This document shows, one piece after another, positions 12,898 to 24,347 of a stretch of 64,000 nucleotides of DNA (within the stretch, counting starts at the first letter, position 1; each line of letters begins with the position of its first letter). The translations under genes and the position numbers were made by a program. The stretch is from the NCBI RefSeq assembly GCF_018873765.1, contig NC_057918.1, positions 12,966,862-13,030,861 of the forward strand, given 5' to 3'. The notes below the pieces were generated by a model, which did not search any database, had not been told where the DNA came from, and worked only from the letters and a program-made list of their open reading frames with translations. Source of the DNA: Telopea speciosissima (taxonomy: Eukaryota > Streptophyta > Magnoliopsida > Proteales > Proteaceae).

Positions 12898-12998
12898 GCA
12901 CATGGATCTTCATCTAGTGAGGATGCTAAACAGTTGAAATATACCGAGGACATTAAGCATTTAGCTGACGATGAAGGCCTACATGAGTTTAAATATGT
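12898..12998 (+). pseudogene. Coding-like orphan fragment of unknown origin
   Basis: An open frame immediately after the copied kinase segment reads HGSSSSEDAKQLKYTEDIKH and then LADDEGLHEFKY, and ends at a good donor-like GTGAGC. The acidic, serine-rich composition and non-random codon use look like a real exon. No partner exons lie nearby. I do not recognise the family. It may have been moved with, or next to, the kinase fragment. Confidence 0.35.
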
Positions 12999-13058
12999 GA
13001 GCTTCTGATCCATTTAATTACCAGGTCTTCATAACATGCCTTTTGAGGTATCAGCAAA

Positions 13059-13284
13059 CTACAACAAAAGGCAATTTTGGCGACGATAAAAAATATTTTC
13101 GTCCCTACAAATCATTTATGGTGAAAGGCCGCCCGTACCCAGTGCACAAGGCTCCCGCGTTTAGCAGGGTCTGGAGAAGGTCAAATCATTTATGGTGACA
13201 ATAATAATATTACCGTTGTCGAATAGAATTTATAGCGATAGGAAATATAATTTGGCGACAATACTAGTTTTACTGTCACCAATT
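13059..13284. mobile_element. CACTA-like terminal fragment
   Basis: ACTACAACAAAAGG near 13059 resembles the CACTACAAnAAA start of CACTA (CMC) transposons. It is followed by subterminal words of the type TTTGGCGACGATA, GGCGACAATA and TAGCGATAGG, which are repeated several times. Similar words (TTGGCAACAATA, GGGCAACGACA) recur at 15370-15510. The matching outer end was not found, so it is truncated or broken up by later insertions. Confidence 0.45.
13125..13181. mobile_element. 57-bp SINE-like insert with perfect 17-bp target duplication
   Basis: The insert contains CCCAGTGCACAAGGCTCCCG and GCAGGGTCTGGAGAAGGT, words typical of the plant Au-SINE type. It is flanked by an exact direct repeat, CAAATCATTTATGGTGA, at 13108-13124 and 13182-13198. 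The long perfect duplication indicates target-primed insertion and a recent date. It is far shorter than a full SINE, so it is a truncated copy. Confidence 0.65.
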
Positions 13285-13545
13285 TAGGGGTGTCAATTCC
13301 AGGCCTGGCCTGGCCTGTTTACTAATCTGGTGGTCCCGGTGTATGGTCCTATCCCGTCTGATGTCCAACTATACTGATCAATTCCAGGCCTGACCTAGCC
13401 CGACCCTTTAACTTGTAAACTTTTCTATGGGCTTGGGCCCTGGTTGATTTATTGGCCCAAATCAGTTTATGGCATTTAACTTTTTGTTGGGCTGTTTTTT
13501 TTTTGGTAAAACTATTTGTTGGGCTGGGCCTGATGTATTGAGTAA
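13285..13545. repeat. GC-rich repeat segment starting TAGGGGTGTCAATTC
   Basis: It begins TAGGGGTGTCAATTCCAGG and contains repeated GGCCTGGCC/CCTGACCTAGCCCG words, like hAT-type MITEs with (T)AGGGGTG termini. Related sequence (AGGCCCAATCAG, GGCCCAATTATA) resumes at about 15255-15360 beyond the long-TIR element, so that element seems to have inserted into it. The right terminus is not recognisable. Confidence 0.4.
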
Positions 13546-13884
13546 GGTTAAATACGCGTACATTCCTAAAATGCACTTAATATTACTCGTATCCCCTAAG
13601 GTTCTGACAAATCCATGTACCAACGCTAAAAATTCCACGTACCACACCTATTTTATCCCTTAAAGCCATTTAAATCCACACTAAGAATTAAATGCTAGAA
13701 AATGACCAAACTATCATTTCTTCTATTTTTTCTAAAATTTGATTGCCCATACCTATGTCACCCTGAAAAAACCGGTGAACATTCGCCCATCTCCAACGAA
13801 AGCATCTTACAAATCTGGCAATCAAAATTCCGGTGCCGATGCCCGGAAAAACACTGTCGAGGTGAAAGGAGATTGAACTTCACT

Positions 13885-14185
13885 CATCAAACTTGAAATC
13901 AGAAGGTCTTAGAGAGTTCGGCTTCGTCTTCCCACCTGATCTCCGTGCTATTTTTTCTTCTAGGAATCAGGTTGGACTCATTTGAGAGATCAAGCTGTGT
14001 TGGATGCTTTGCTGCTCATCGTAGACCGGTTTTCAGATACCCTGAGAAAAGCAGGGTGGAACTCTAAGGAGATCACAAACACTCTGGGTTTTGATTTTCG
14101 ACCCAAAAAGGAGAAGAATCCATTGAAGAAATTGTCGCCGGAGCTAATAGAGAGGATCGGAAAATTGGCAGAGTCAGTTTCCTGA
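13885..14185 (+). pseudogene. Captured gene fragment, SMI1/KNR4-like (tentative)
   Basis: One frame reads LREFGFVFPPDLRAIF before an in-frame stop near 13985. A second frame at 13985-14185 reads DQAVLDALLLIVDRFSDTLR, RKAGWNSKEITNTLGFDFRP and LSPELIERIGKLAESVS, then stops. The FGFxFPPDLRA block resembles the SMI1/KNR4 (SUKH-like) fold of a plant protein family, and the downstream piece looks like the C-terminus of such a protein. The middle of the expected protein is absent. The family assignment comes from memory of motifs and is weak; that it is captured coding sequence is more secure. Confidence 0.4.
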
Positions 14186-14395
14186 TGATGAACAAAGAAT
14201 ACGGAAGTCCGGCATCGAGATTCTTTTAGGTTTTTACTTAATTTTACCTTTTCTTTTTTAGATATAACCTAAATCTAACCATATATCAAAGCCCCTTGTG
14301 TCTGCTTTGATCTTTTTGGGGGTGAAGAAAATTGGGAAAAGCGTTGTCATATTCATTAAGGAAAGAAAACATAGATTAATGGACATGTAAAATGG

Positions 14396-14640
14396 TTACA
14401 GGTAAATATTCCTTTCAATACAAACTAAGATCTTTACAAATCTCAGACTCTTGGAATTTTTTTTTCTTTTTGTGTTCTTACTTCTTCGTCTCTGTAACCT
14501 CTCCAACACCTCACTAGCCTCAAATCCCTCATCGACAAGGTCAGACGATCTCAAGGCCACAGCCTCCAATCTTTCCTTCATCAGTCGACGAAGACGAGGA
14601 GGTGAAGCACCTGACCTAGTTTGAGACCTGCTTGTCTCAG
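14396..14640 (-). pseudogene. Second captured coding-like fragment, minus strand, unidentified
   Basis: On the minus strand an open frame reads MKERLEAVALRSSDLVDEGF followed by EASEVLERLQRRRSKNTKRK. It extends upstream as SPPRLRRL with no stop until about 14640. The charged, alpha-helical composition is coding-like. It lies inside the long-TIR element, opposite in orientation to the other fragment. I do not recognise the family, and it has no visible initiation or splice context. Confidence 0.3.
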
Positions 14641-15038
14641 GGTTTCAACAGATATTTGCAGGACTAGACCCACTGCCGAAGAGGATGCAACTCCCTTGTT
14701 CTTCTTGTTGTTTATGGGGCAGCAGCGGAGATTGCAAAACCCTCTCCGTGAGCCTCTACCTGAAGCACTCCCCTGCTACTAAGAAGAAGAAGAAAGGAGG
14801 AGGGGAAGATGATGGCATTTTGGTCTTTTCAAAATTTAACAAACAGGTCAGGGCAATTAGGTCTTTTCAAATTTTACAAAATAGAAGAAAAGGTAGTTTA
14901 ATCATTTTTTAGCATTTAACATCTGGTGTGGACTTGAATGGCTTTAGGGGGTAAACTAGGGGTGGTATGTGGACTTGTTAGAACCTTAGGGGATACGAGG
15001 AATATTGGGTGCATTTTAAAGGATACGTGTATTTAACC

Positions 15039-15535
15039 CATATTTTTATGATATTTTTTAGCTTAAATTTATATCATGGGACATGGCCCAGCACGAGATG
15101 CAGTATTTCAGTCTATTTTGAATGAATAGGCCATGTTCAAATGGTTAGAACATTCACTTGTAATGGAAAAAGACAAAAAAGAATTGGCTGGTATCTCTTT
15201 GTAAAATTAAAATATTCGATTTTAATGGATTACACCGGCTAAAAATCTGTTTATATTTAAATAGACCCATAACCTGGTTGTGCACCGGCTAAGGCCCAAT
15301 TATATTTCAAAGTCCGACCGGATCCAACCAGGCCCAATCAGAATACTTAAACAGGCAGACACGATGCAGGCAAATACGGTTTTTGGCAACAATAAAAAAA
15401 ATTACCCTGAGTGAATTTGATTTACAACGACGGGAGTTTTTATTTGGTGGCCTTATTTTTTTTTTTTTTGGGTTAAACCTCATAGTTATTATTTTGGGCA
15501 ACGACAAAATACTCAATGAGAAACCATTTTAGTTC
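15039..15535. other. Right side of the transposon nest
   Basis: Contains the continuation of the GC-rich repeat (about 15255-15360) and then CACTA-like subterminal words (TTGGCAACAATA, ACAACGACGGGAG, GGGCAACGACA). No gene is seen. Confidence 0.4.
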
Positions 15536-17419
15536 GCACGCAACCTTTTCCTCCTTCCCGCTTTTTTCTTCCCAATACCGCACGAAATCTACAGTCTCTC
15601 TCTCACACCTCAATCTCTCCGAACCCTAACTCCCAATCTCTGCAAATCCGACCTCTCTCGCTCTCTTTCTCCCTCTCCCTCTTGAAAACCCTACTCTGCA
15701 ACCCCAGCCCCAATCCCCTTCTGTCCACCTCCCACCTCTGAGCTACCCAACGCACCATTCAGTGGAACCCCATTTCCCTTTTTATGTTCCTGAGATTTCA
15801 AGTATAATACCAGTTTTGTTTGGACTCATTCACTGTTGTGTTGTTCCTTGAGGCATATTATTACTGATTAGGTGGGTTTAGCAGACCTTGGTTTGAGACT
15901 GCTCTGATGTAGAGTATACAGTCATGCAATACTCCTGTTTTCCTTGTAAATACTCTTTTGAGCCTCATTGGTCTGCAACATCTGCCCATCGTATTTGGCT
16001 GACACTTCAGCATTTTACCTTCTCTTCTAGGAGAGTATTTCAACCAGGTTTGGGTTCTGATCTGATTTACAGATTTAGAGTTTTGGAGAGTTAATAAATC
16101 TGGGTATTCTAAGTTCCTATTTCGAAGCAGTACCTGCAGAACCTCATCCAATCATTGGATTTCTTCCAACTTTTGAGAATAAGTACTATTGTTTCAGACC
16201 TACATTCCACAGGCGACCAAAACTTGAAAACCAGATTTTGAGTTTTCAAATGATCCTCATGGGCATAACAAAACATTGTATTGTATTCATGGGATTGAAT
16301 TGAAATAACCCTTAAAATTATACAATGTGTGGGGCTTGCTTGTCAAGGCTTACACTTTTTACATAAACAAGAACCCTCCCATTCCAAGTATAAACTCGAC
16401 CTCCCCCTCAAGAAAACAAAAATAGAAAATTAACATTGGCCAAGATATGTTACTTTCTTACACTGCCTCATCCTCTATTTAAAGCTGTGAATTTGAACAT
16501 GGTTACCAGCCACCTCCACTGCCTTTGACCAACCTCTTATGTGGCTATAATTTATATTGCTTACCCGTTTCCTTGGATCCGATCTCCCTAACTGATAGTT
16601 CTCTATCGAGCCCGTTGGTGGTGAGCAATCCAGTTACATCGGAGGCATCAAGGTAACGTCATTCTTTTTTCCTCATTTTACATTATCTTATCGTCAGCCA
16701 ATGGTTTCTCGCAATATGCTTGGAAAAATACATCACAGCTATTTTCCATGTTTTTTCCCTGCCATTCATTGGAAACTCGTTAGAATAAGCACCTAAACTT
16801 GGCACTGACAAATTTTGAAGTTGAGCGTCTTCAACACATAAGTGCCATCCAAAGTGAATAGAATACCTAAGGATCTGTAAGTCCCTCGGAATGGTTGATG
16901 TTATAGAACTGTATCAAAAAGAAAGATTGCTTTTTTGGAGAAACCATTAATACTCTCCAAACAAAACAAAATACGTTTTGCAAATTAAGCCTTTTTGGCT
17001 CCATGGAAGACAAAAACTGGAAAAAAACAGCACCAAATCACGGATGGTAGGTTCTCAAATCTCTACATCAATTGCTATATATTGATTAAGGTAATGCTAA
17101 CCCCATGCGCCTAAGGGTTATGCACCCTATGGCCCACAGGTCCCACCCACCTCTTTAGTGGAATGGGTCTACTGTAAAGTGGCATCGTTAGAGCAAACGG
17201 ACACTACAGGCTCATAGGATTAGCACTAAAGTGGCATGCTCGAGAGAAACATGTGTGGATGATACTCAAAACTGATATCAAGGACCTGATGTTTGCAACT
17301 CAATTCAGTCTAGGATAAATGTAGGCAGTAAATCTGTGGGGCTCAAGGACCAGAAGGAACAAGGTGGACTTCAGAGCCTGAGGCTTGTGCATGTGACAGC
17401 ATACAGAAAATTTAGAACT
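15536..17419. other. Region between the convergent EDR2_C and kinase genes; no clear gene
   Basis: 15540-15780 is C/T-rich, resembling a promoter or 5' leader, but no coding exon follows. A minus-strand frame at 15861-16151 shows no family. A short plus-strand open stretch at 16564-16671 (PVSLDPISLTDSSLSSP) ending in AG|GTAACG could be an orphan exon. 17095-17235 has weak inverted ends (ATGCTAACCCCATG; reverse complement TGCTAATCCTATGA) and may be a MITE. The distal part probably contains the kinase 3' UTR. Confidence 0.4.
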
Positions 17420-20400
17420 TTATATTGAAGTTGTCTTACCTCTTTGGAACCAAGACCTGCGGACTGCTTGACGGATTTGGCGCTCATGCCGTTCTAAGAG
17501 CTCTTCAACTCTATTTGATTGAGATAACAAGGGCCCAGAGAACTCAATCCTGTCACCTTGAGCCTGAATGCCCTGAAATTTTTAGATGAGAAAAAAAAAA
17601 TCAAACATGAGGGGTCTTTCAATATCCTAGTTTGATTGAAACATGTGAAACTTTTCATTTATAGTTATACGACCTGGAAGAACCAATCATTGAATTTATC
17701 TGTCTGCAGAACCTGACTAACCTAACTGAGCTGACTGGCCAAGTTTAAGTAAATTAGTGAGTAATTCATCATTGGTTTGCATAGTTGCAACCTTAGGCTT
17801 ACCAGATTCTTTTTCTTATTAGACATTTCTTTCTTTCGATAAAGTGCCGCTGATAGTTCCTGAGAGTAGTAGACATCGGATGCATCAAAAGAATCTGGAC
17901 GCTCAAACTGGCCCCACTGTCTCCGCAACGCATGCCTGGCCATATCGTGTGAATCATGGTCTTTAGAATCTGTGTGATCACCATGTAATACATCCCCATT
18001 TTCTTGCCTTCTTGAGTCTGGAGTATTTTTCAGGCCATTTGATGGTTCTAATGCATTCGAAACTTGACTTCTTGAACTAGACCTACTGTGTGATTTTGTT
18101 GATGTTGCATCCTCCTTCCGTCTTTTTGCCCACGCAAAGCCACTTGATGCAGTCACATTTAGTGCGCCCAAGAAAGGAACATCTCCTTGAGATGCATTCT
18201 TTATGTGGACGGGCTCTTGTGCCATATTTATTGATGGTCTTGATGGGTCCACGCATAATCTAGTATCTTTGTGTAGTGGGCCTGAGAAAGGAACATCCCC
18301 TTGAGATGCATTCTTTATGTGGGAAGGCTCTTGCAAAGAACATATTGATAGTTTTGAGAGATCTGCACAAAATCTAGCATCTTTGTCTTGCTTAGGAACA
18401 CATGCAACATCTCCATTAATTTTATGGGCACCTACAGTATTTTCTTGCAGCTCCTGTGAAGAGAGAAATTTAAACTTATGAATGAGAAAGAGATGTATAA
18501 TTTCCCTCTGAGAGAATGAGAGAATGAGAGAAAGAGAGACCTGTGCAGGTGCCAATTTATTTACATTTGTTTCTCGCAAAGCTTTGGATACTCTTCCTGG
18601 TCTTCTTGTTGCTTCAGACCCACGTACTCTTCCACCAGCCTTTTTCCTGAAAAAAAGGTAGTAACTCAATGAATATTGCAGATTTCTTTTTTAAATGGAT
18701 AACTAGAATTTACAGAAGAAGATGGAGAATCCAACACAGAAAACTGTTGATGATAATGGTAGGTTTAAAAATTAAAAGGATTGAATAGGAGCCAACTTAA
18801 GTTTTCACCAATTTATTTCGCCTGGAAAGCATGTTCATGAACTCAACTCTTGATTAAGCTACTATATCTCATTCATTGATTTGGAAAACAATTTAGCGCT
18901 TAATAGAGTACCTAGATAGAAAAAAATGAAATAGTCCAGTAGCTCAAGGAGCAAAGAGGAGGTTTCCTGGTGCCACTAGTACAACAGACAACAACACGGA
19001 ATGGCAGGTTCACAACTCGACACAGTTCATGCTTGATTTATATTTCATGATTTTCTGATTAGCTAGAGCCTTCAGTTACCTAAATTTAATTCGACAATAT
19101 TTGTAAATTTTGAAAGGTGAAGTCTGTTCACAAGGCAAATTTATTATTTTTATTAACTTGGTAGGGACATATAACTTGGGTCTAATTAAATCAGTGTGTC
19201 CATTTTATTCATGACAAAGATAAAGAGAAGCACTAGCTCTTTATATGGCTAGTACATTAAGATATGACTACCAAAAAAAGTTAAGATATGATTTGCTTGA
19301 TTCACTTCAGCTTGTGAATTTAATCTCCAGTGAATCTAGAATTGATTGAGGTGAACAAATTTGTAGTACATAGATAGGTGTGGTGAATTGGTTGACAATG
19401 AGATGACTTGATGAGTCCAATACACTATAAGAATTGACAATACTTAGCTACAGAATTTGACAAAATGTAAACAATGCTAACATTTGATGTCCACCCAGAG
19501 GAAAATGAATCTTGATTTAAAGTAGAACCAAGTCAATCAAGATGAGGGTACAGCTTGACTGACTTTTAATACAGTGTTCCAACCTTGACATGGATCATAA
19601 TTGAGCAGAATACAAATCATTACAATAGGAAAACTGAAACATGGAGAAAGAGCTTACCTTCGTGCCTCCTCACGACCTTTGGCATCAATCTCTTTGTTCG
19701 GTGGGTATTTTGGCAAGCTTGATGGGTCGCACACATAAGGCTTAGTTGTGAAATACTGAGGATGATTAGAAAAAGACATTTTATCAGAAAAGCAATCTTC
19801 AAGTGGCAGACTATTTCTTCAAACCAAAATAAATTTTGGAGGCTAAAAAGAAGATAGATGGAGTGGTCACAATTCCATACACCAAAAGTTACATTCACAA
19901 AAATATTTTATACAATGTTGCAATGTAATGCATCAATGTCACAAATTCTTATTGAGTATTCTATCACTATACTGGTTCAATGGAACACTGCAACTCAGAA
20001 AACCAAAGAATAACATATAACAACTTTCTGTATTTGTTACCTCAGATGCAAGAGCAGAGGGGGCCGTACCCCGTTTATATGGTTCGACAGAAAGAAGAGT
20101 TTCTATCAGATTCAAAGCAGTTGTGGGTAATTCTTTAAGGGTCTCCCAGAGACAGCTTTCATAAGGTTGTTGGGGTTTAAATATAGTTGCATGGGGAAGT
20201 TTAGACTTTTTCCAATACTCATCAGGTGGAGAACCACAGAGCTTGAATATTTTGTGCAATTGTTCAACCTGGAGATGAAAAAAGAATTCTGTTATAACTG
20301 CAATTAACCAAGGAAAAAACTGAAAATGATTTAAAAAATGTCAAAATCCTTTTTCGTTTTTAGATGACTAAAAGTTATCTGAATATGTCATTATATTGCA

Positions 20401-22738
20401 TTATATACTTCTAATCTGAAGATGAAGGTCACCTCTCTCCTCCAAATAGACATATATCCATTATTTCTCAAAATTAAAAAGAAAGAAAGATGTTCACATT
20501 ACAATTTCACTTCTACAAGTATCCACTCTGCTCAAACTAAGCCTTCCTCAGTTACTGTATTTTGTCTACACCAATCCTGTTATAACATTCCACTCTATAT
20601 AAGGATAAATATATTTATCTTAACCTGAAAGGTCTAATAAATAAAAACCATAGAATCCCATTCAACAATTTATTTTTTCATCATATTTTCTTCTTAAATT
20701 ATATGATCTTGCAAGACATAACAACTAGCAAAACTTAAAGATTGATATTTAACCTATGAGGACTTGCACACTGATGTCACATCACTAGACAACCTTAATG
20801 TGACCTGGAAATGTTACCATTAAACTAAATGAAGACTCATGTTCTTACAGGACAAGCAAAGTAAATAAACGAGTTCTATAGTGAAGGAATCCAAGGACCA
20901 TAAGTACAACTAACAGATTCCATGAAGTGCAATTGGTGCAAATATTTAGGGTGGGGGTGGGGTTGGACTGTCAGACCTAGAAGATCTAAGATTAACCTGA
21001 TCAGGCACATCTTACAGGGACCTTAGATCTTCAGTTCTAAGTTACATCTCTTCCTTTCATGTATTTGCCTTACTGTGGATGAACCAATTTGCCAATAGAT
21101 CAAATTTTTACAAGTATACCAAATTGCTTTCTTCTTTCCACTTAAAATGATTAAATGCAATAATATGATTGAATATAAGTTTATACATGAAAAGGAAATA
21201 CATTCCCATGGGAAATTGGTATACAATAATAACATGTTCACCTCAGTCCTCCCCTGAAGGATAGGCTTCCCAAAGAGAAGTTCTGCAAACACACAACCAA
21301 CACTCCACAGATCAACAGATGCTCCATAATCAGTGGATCCAAGCAAAAGTTCTGGAGGACGGTACCACAGGGTCACAACCCGGCTGGTTAGCGGTTGCCT
21401 GTGCCCTGAGCTAAAGAAATTTGCAAGGCCAAAATCAGCTATCTTCACAATTCCTTCATTATTAACGAGAATATTGGACCCCTTTATATCCCGATGCATT
21501 ATACCACGTGAGTGGCAGTGCTCCAGTCCAGACAATAACTGATGCATATAACACTTCACCTACAGAATATAGACAAAGCAAATTTTAATGCAAAAGAATA
21601 CATAGTAGAGCTAAATGAGACATGTCATGTACATTATATTATTAAATACCATTTCCAAATTCTATACACAGTGCACATACTCATCAGTCCCACAACTGTC
21701 CAACAAGGTACAATCTCAGGGTAATGCCATAACACTGTTGACAATTAAATCTCATCGAATGATGAAGGATACAGATTTAACAAGATGCTTCATCTGACAG
21801 TGGCCTATTGGTTCGAGGGTTAAGATCTATGAGTTTGTAAGAAAACTGGGCCGTAGAAACCCAAAGAGCTGTAATATCCTGTTCCTAAGCTACCTCACTA
21901 TTCTAAGACCCAATATTTATAAATAGGAATAGAGCTAATGCACAGAACCAGTACCAACAAACCTGAGACTCGCTGAACTTGATATCTGAACAAGATGAAA
22001 GTCCGGCCAGATCATGTTCCATATACTCAAATACTAGGTATATACTGTTTGATAATCTAGATGTAACCAATCCTTCCAATTTCACAATGTTTGGATGGTC
22101 CAGTCTGCGAAGAATCAATATTTCTCGTGCCATAAACCTTACACTCTCAGGCTCAAAATTGTCAAATCGCACCTTCTTCAGAGCAACTATCTTCCCAGTG
22201 TCTAGGTTACGCGCTCGGAAAACACTGCTGTATGTACCTTGCCCAATCTACACATGTAAGATGTTCAGTATAGTTACTTGGAATGTAGAAGGCATTGTTT
22301 ATATGTTAATTGAAGTAATGAACTACTTTCTCCTGTAGGAATACAAAAAGAAATATTAGACTGAAGTAAAATGATAACAGCATAAGGAAAATTCATGTAA
22401 CAGCATGTCTGGTAAAAAATAATTTGGTGAGCAGCTGAAGCTATTAAATATATATATACAGGTGCATCTTGTTGTCACCAAGAAGGTGAACTAAGAAGTT
22501 GTAACCTTACTTTTTTGCCCCTGGTCTTGTTCTCAAAAGTTATTTCATGCAGGGGTAATGTTGTCATTTCAAATGGACAATGGCAGCTTTTGAAAATGAC
22601 ATAATGATAAGCCACTTTCAACTTGTTTAGAAAACCCTTTTTTACCCATGACTAAAATAACTTTTGAGAATAAGACAATGGACAAAACAGTAAGGTTACA
22701 TTCTTGTTGTAACCAACCTTGGTTGCAAAAAGATTTTC

Positions 22739-22790
<52 letters not shown>

Positions 22791-24347
22791 TTTGATCATC
22801 CTGTTGTTAGGGGAAAAAAAACACAATTTATTACTGAAATCTTATTAATGTAAAATCCATAACCGAAATACTATACTCATAATATTTTTGTGGAGATGAA
22901 GGCACAGAGCCCCAAGATAAAGCACTATGAGATTGTCAATATTGTTCATTCCATAAGATAACTAATAAGCTAACAAAGAAAGAATACCTCCCAAACGTGC
23001 AAGGATTTTACTCTCGACTTCTGATAATCTTCAAATCCTAAATTTTCTTACTGCAGGACAGCTCAATATCGTTCATTCCATAAGATAACTAATAAGCTAA
23101 CAAAGAAAGAAAACCTCCCAAACATGCAAGGATTTTACTCTCGACTTCTGATAATCTTCAAATCCTAAATTTTCTTACTGCAGGACAGCTTACCAACCCC
23201 TTGTTTCCTCATTAAATTGGGAAATTCACTGAAAGAGGTAAGAGAACAGCTAAACCAAAAAAGTGGTCCAAATTTTGTTATAAGTTTATAGTAAGAGCAC
23301 GTTATTTAATATTCGAATTAAACCAAGTACAAACATAAAAGCTGGTAGAGTGGGAAGGAATTACCATTCTTGAGCTGCTGTATTGTCACATTAGCTTTAA
23401 CAAGGGTTGGTGAGTAGTAAGTTACACTATTGAATACACAGTTGAAATATTGTAAATTCCATAATGTCCTGTAACTGCTACGTGAAGGCTTAATCTCTCA
23501 AATTTTATTTCCAGATAATAAGCATGTCTATCATTAGTAGACAATTGATAGTATTACAGAAAGGAATTGGACATGTATACCTATTAAAAATTCGTTCCCA
23601 AGAACAAAATGACCAGCAAAACTTCATCATTGCAGTACAAAGAAAGGGAAGGGGCCCCAAAAAAGCAAAGAAAGAAAGAAACCAAACATGGGTAACTTCA
23701 TTCTGTATGATATGGATCTATAAATGTCATATTCATGAACTTTCTCAAGAAAGATTAAGATACAGAAATGGAATTGTTATGAAAATGAACGAATGAGACA
23801 AATACAGTGTAAATGGGTGATCCGTTAAAACCTGCAAGATTATTTATCTTAATATTTCCACAGGAAGCATTATCTTTTCATTATCTCTAAAAACGCAATA
23901 CATCCTCAGAAGCATATACCTGCATTCCCTTAATTAGGTGTAAACAGAGTAATGAAAATTGGAAACTCCATTATTTTTCAAATTTACCTTCTCCAACTTC
24001 TCGAAAGAATCAGCACTTAGGGGTACCCATCCCTGAATGGCTTCACCGGCAACGGCGCTAAGCCAAGCAGGCCAACCAGCTGCAACTTGTTCTCCTTCCA
24101 CATACTTCTGCAAATTCCCCAACCTCAAGCTAAAGGAAGATTCCCCACCTGTGGAGCTTCCTCTCCTCGACTCACCCAACTCGCCGACGCCACTATCCCC
24201 AGGTTCAACCTTCTTCTTCTCGGACTCTACCCCATCTCGTTTGCGCAAAGAAGAACCCAAAATCCCAGACCCCTTGTCCCGTAACCCACCTGAGAAATCG
24301 AAAGCAGGCGTCACCGAGACCGCCTGCTTCGAGTTAAAGCACCCCAT
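17420..24347 (-). CDS. CDK-like Ser/Thr kinase, IBS1/At1g54610 type, eight exons, 732 aa as read
   Basis: Exons, in order of translation: 23988-24347, 21963-22247, 21242-21559, 20041-20268, 19658-19755, 18541-18646, 17803-18453, 17420-17572. The start MGCFNSKQ gives a myristoylation/palmitoylation-type N-terminus, so membrane attachment is likely. The kinase domain covers about residues 115-400: glycine loop GQGTYSSVF (122-130), Lys144 in VALKKV, catalytic HRDIKGSN (Asp239), DFG (257-259) and VVTLWYRPPELLLG of the CDK type. The tail holds AKRRKEDA and the conserved C-terminal block GDRIEFSGPLLSQSNRVEEL and RQAVRRSWFQRG. The last exon either reads through to TAA at 17420-17422, or is spliced at G|GTAAGA (17440) to a small unseen exon. 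Exon 7 carries an in-frame 38-residue duplication. IBS1 relatives act in defence priming; the substrate is unknown. Confidence 0.93.
18172..18399 (-). repeat. In-frame 114-bp tandem duplication within kinase exon 7
   Basis: GAAAGGAACATC begins at 18172 and recurs at 18286, a 114-bp period. Both copies encode the block HIKNASQGDVPF preceded by a related CxDxSxxSI stretch. The duplication adds 38 residues to the non-catalytic tail without shifting frame. Copies have diverged at many positions, so it is not very recent. Confidence 0.75.
22466..22735. repeat. Foldback MITE in kinase intron 1
   Basis: Long inverted arms: GTTGTAACCTTACT and TCTCAAAAGTTATTT on the left pair with AGTAAGGTTACA and AAATAACTTTTGAGA on the right. 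The total is about 270 bp, with no coding capacity. A (TA)n(GA)n microsatellite at about 22741-22789 adjoins it. Superfamily undetermined. Confidence 0.6.
22939..23188. repeat. 125-bp tandem duplication in kinase intron 1
   Basis: Two adjacent copies, 22939-23063 and 23064-23188, differ at only a few positions. Each contains GTTCATTCCATAAGATAACT and ends with TTACTGCAGGACAGCT. It lies in the large first intron and does not touch an exon. Confidence 0.85.

Larger units (their letters stand above)
13546..15038. mobile_element. Long-TIR (MULE-like) element carrying gene fragments (Pack-MULE candidate)
   Basis: About 150 bp at 13546-13697 is repeated in inverted orientation at 14908-15038. The arms match closely (left GGTTAAATACGCGTA; right, reverse complement, GGTTAAATACACGTATCC, with shared TCGTATCCCCTAAGGTTCT). 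Long TIRs, a total size of 1.5 kb, absence of a transposase and internal gene-like pieces fit a non-autonomous Mutator-like element that captured host sequence. No 9-bp target duplication is visible, so the superfamily is inferred. It sits inside the GC-rich repeat, which lies inside CACTA-like sequence. Confidence 0.6.

Noticed and set aside
15536-15830. Promoter- or leader-like C/T-rich tract
   Set aside because: It resembles a gene 5' end, but no coding exon with splice sites follows, so no gene is called.
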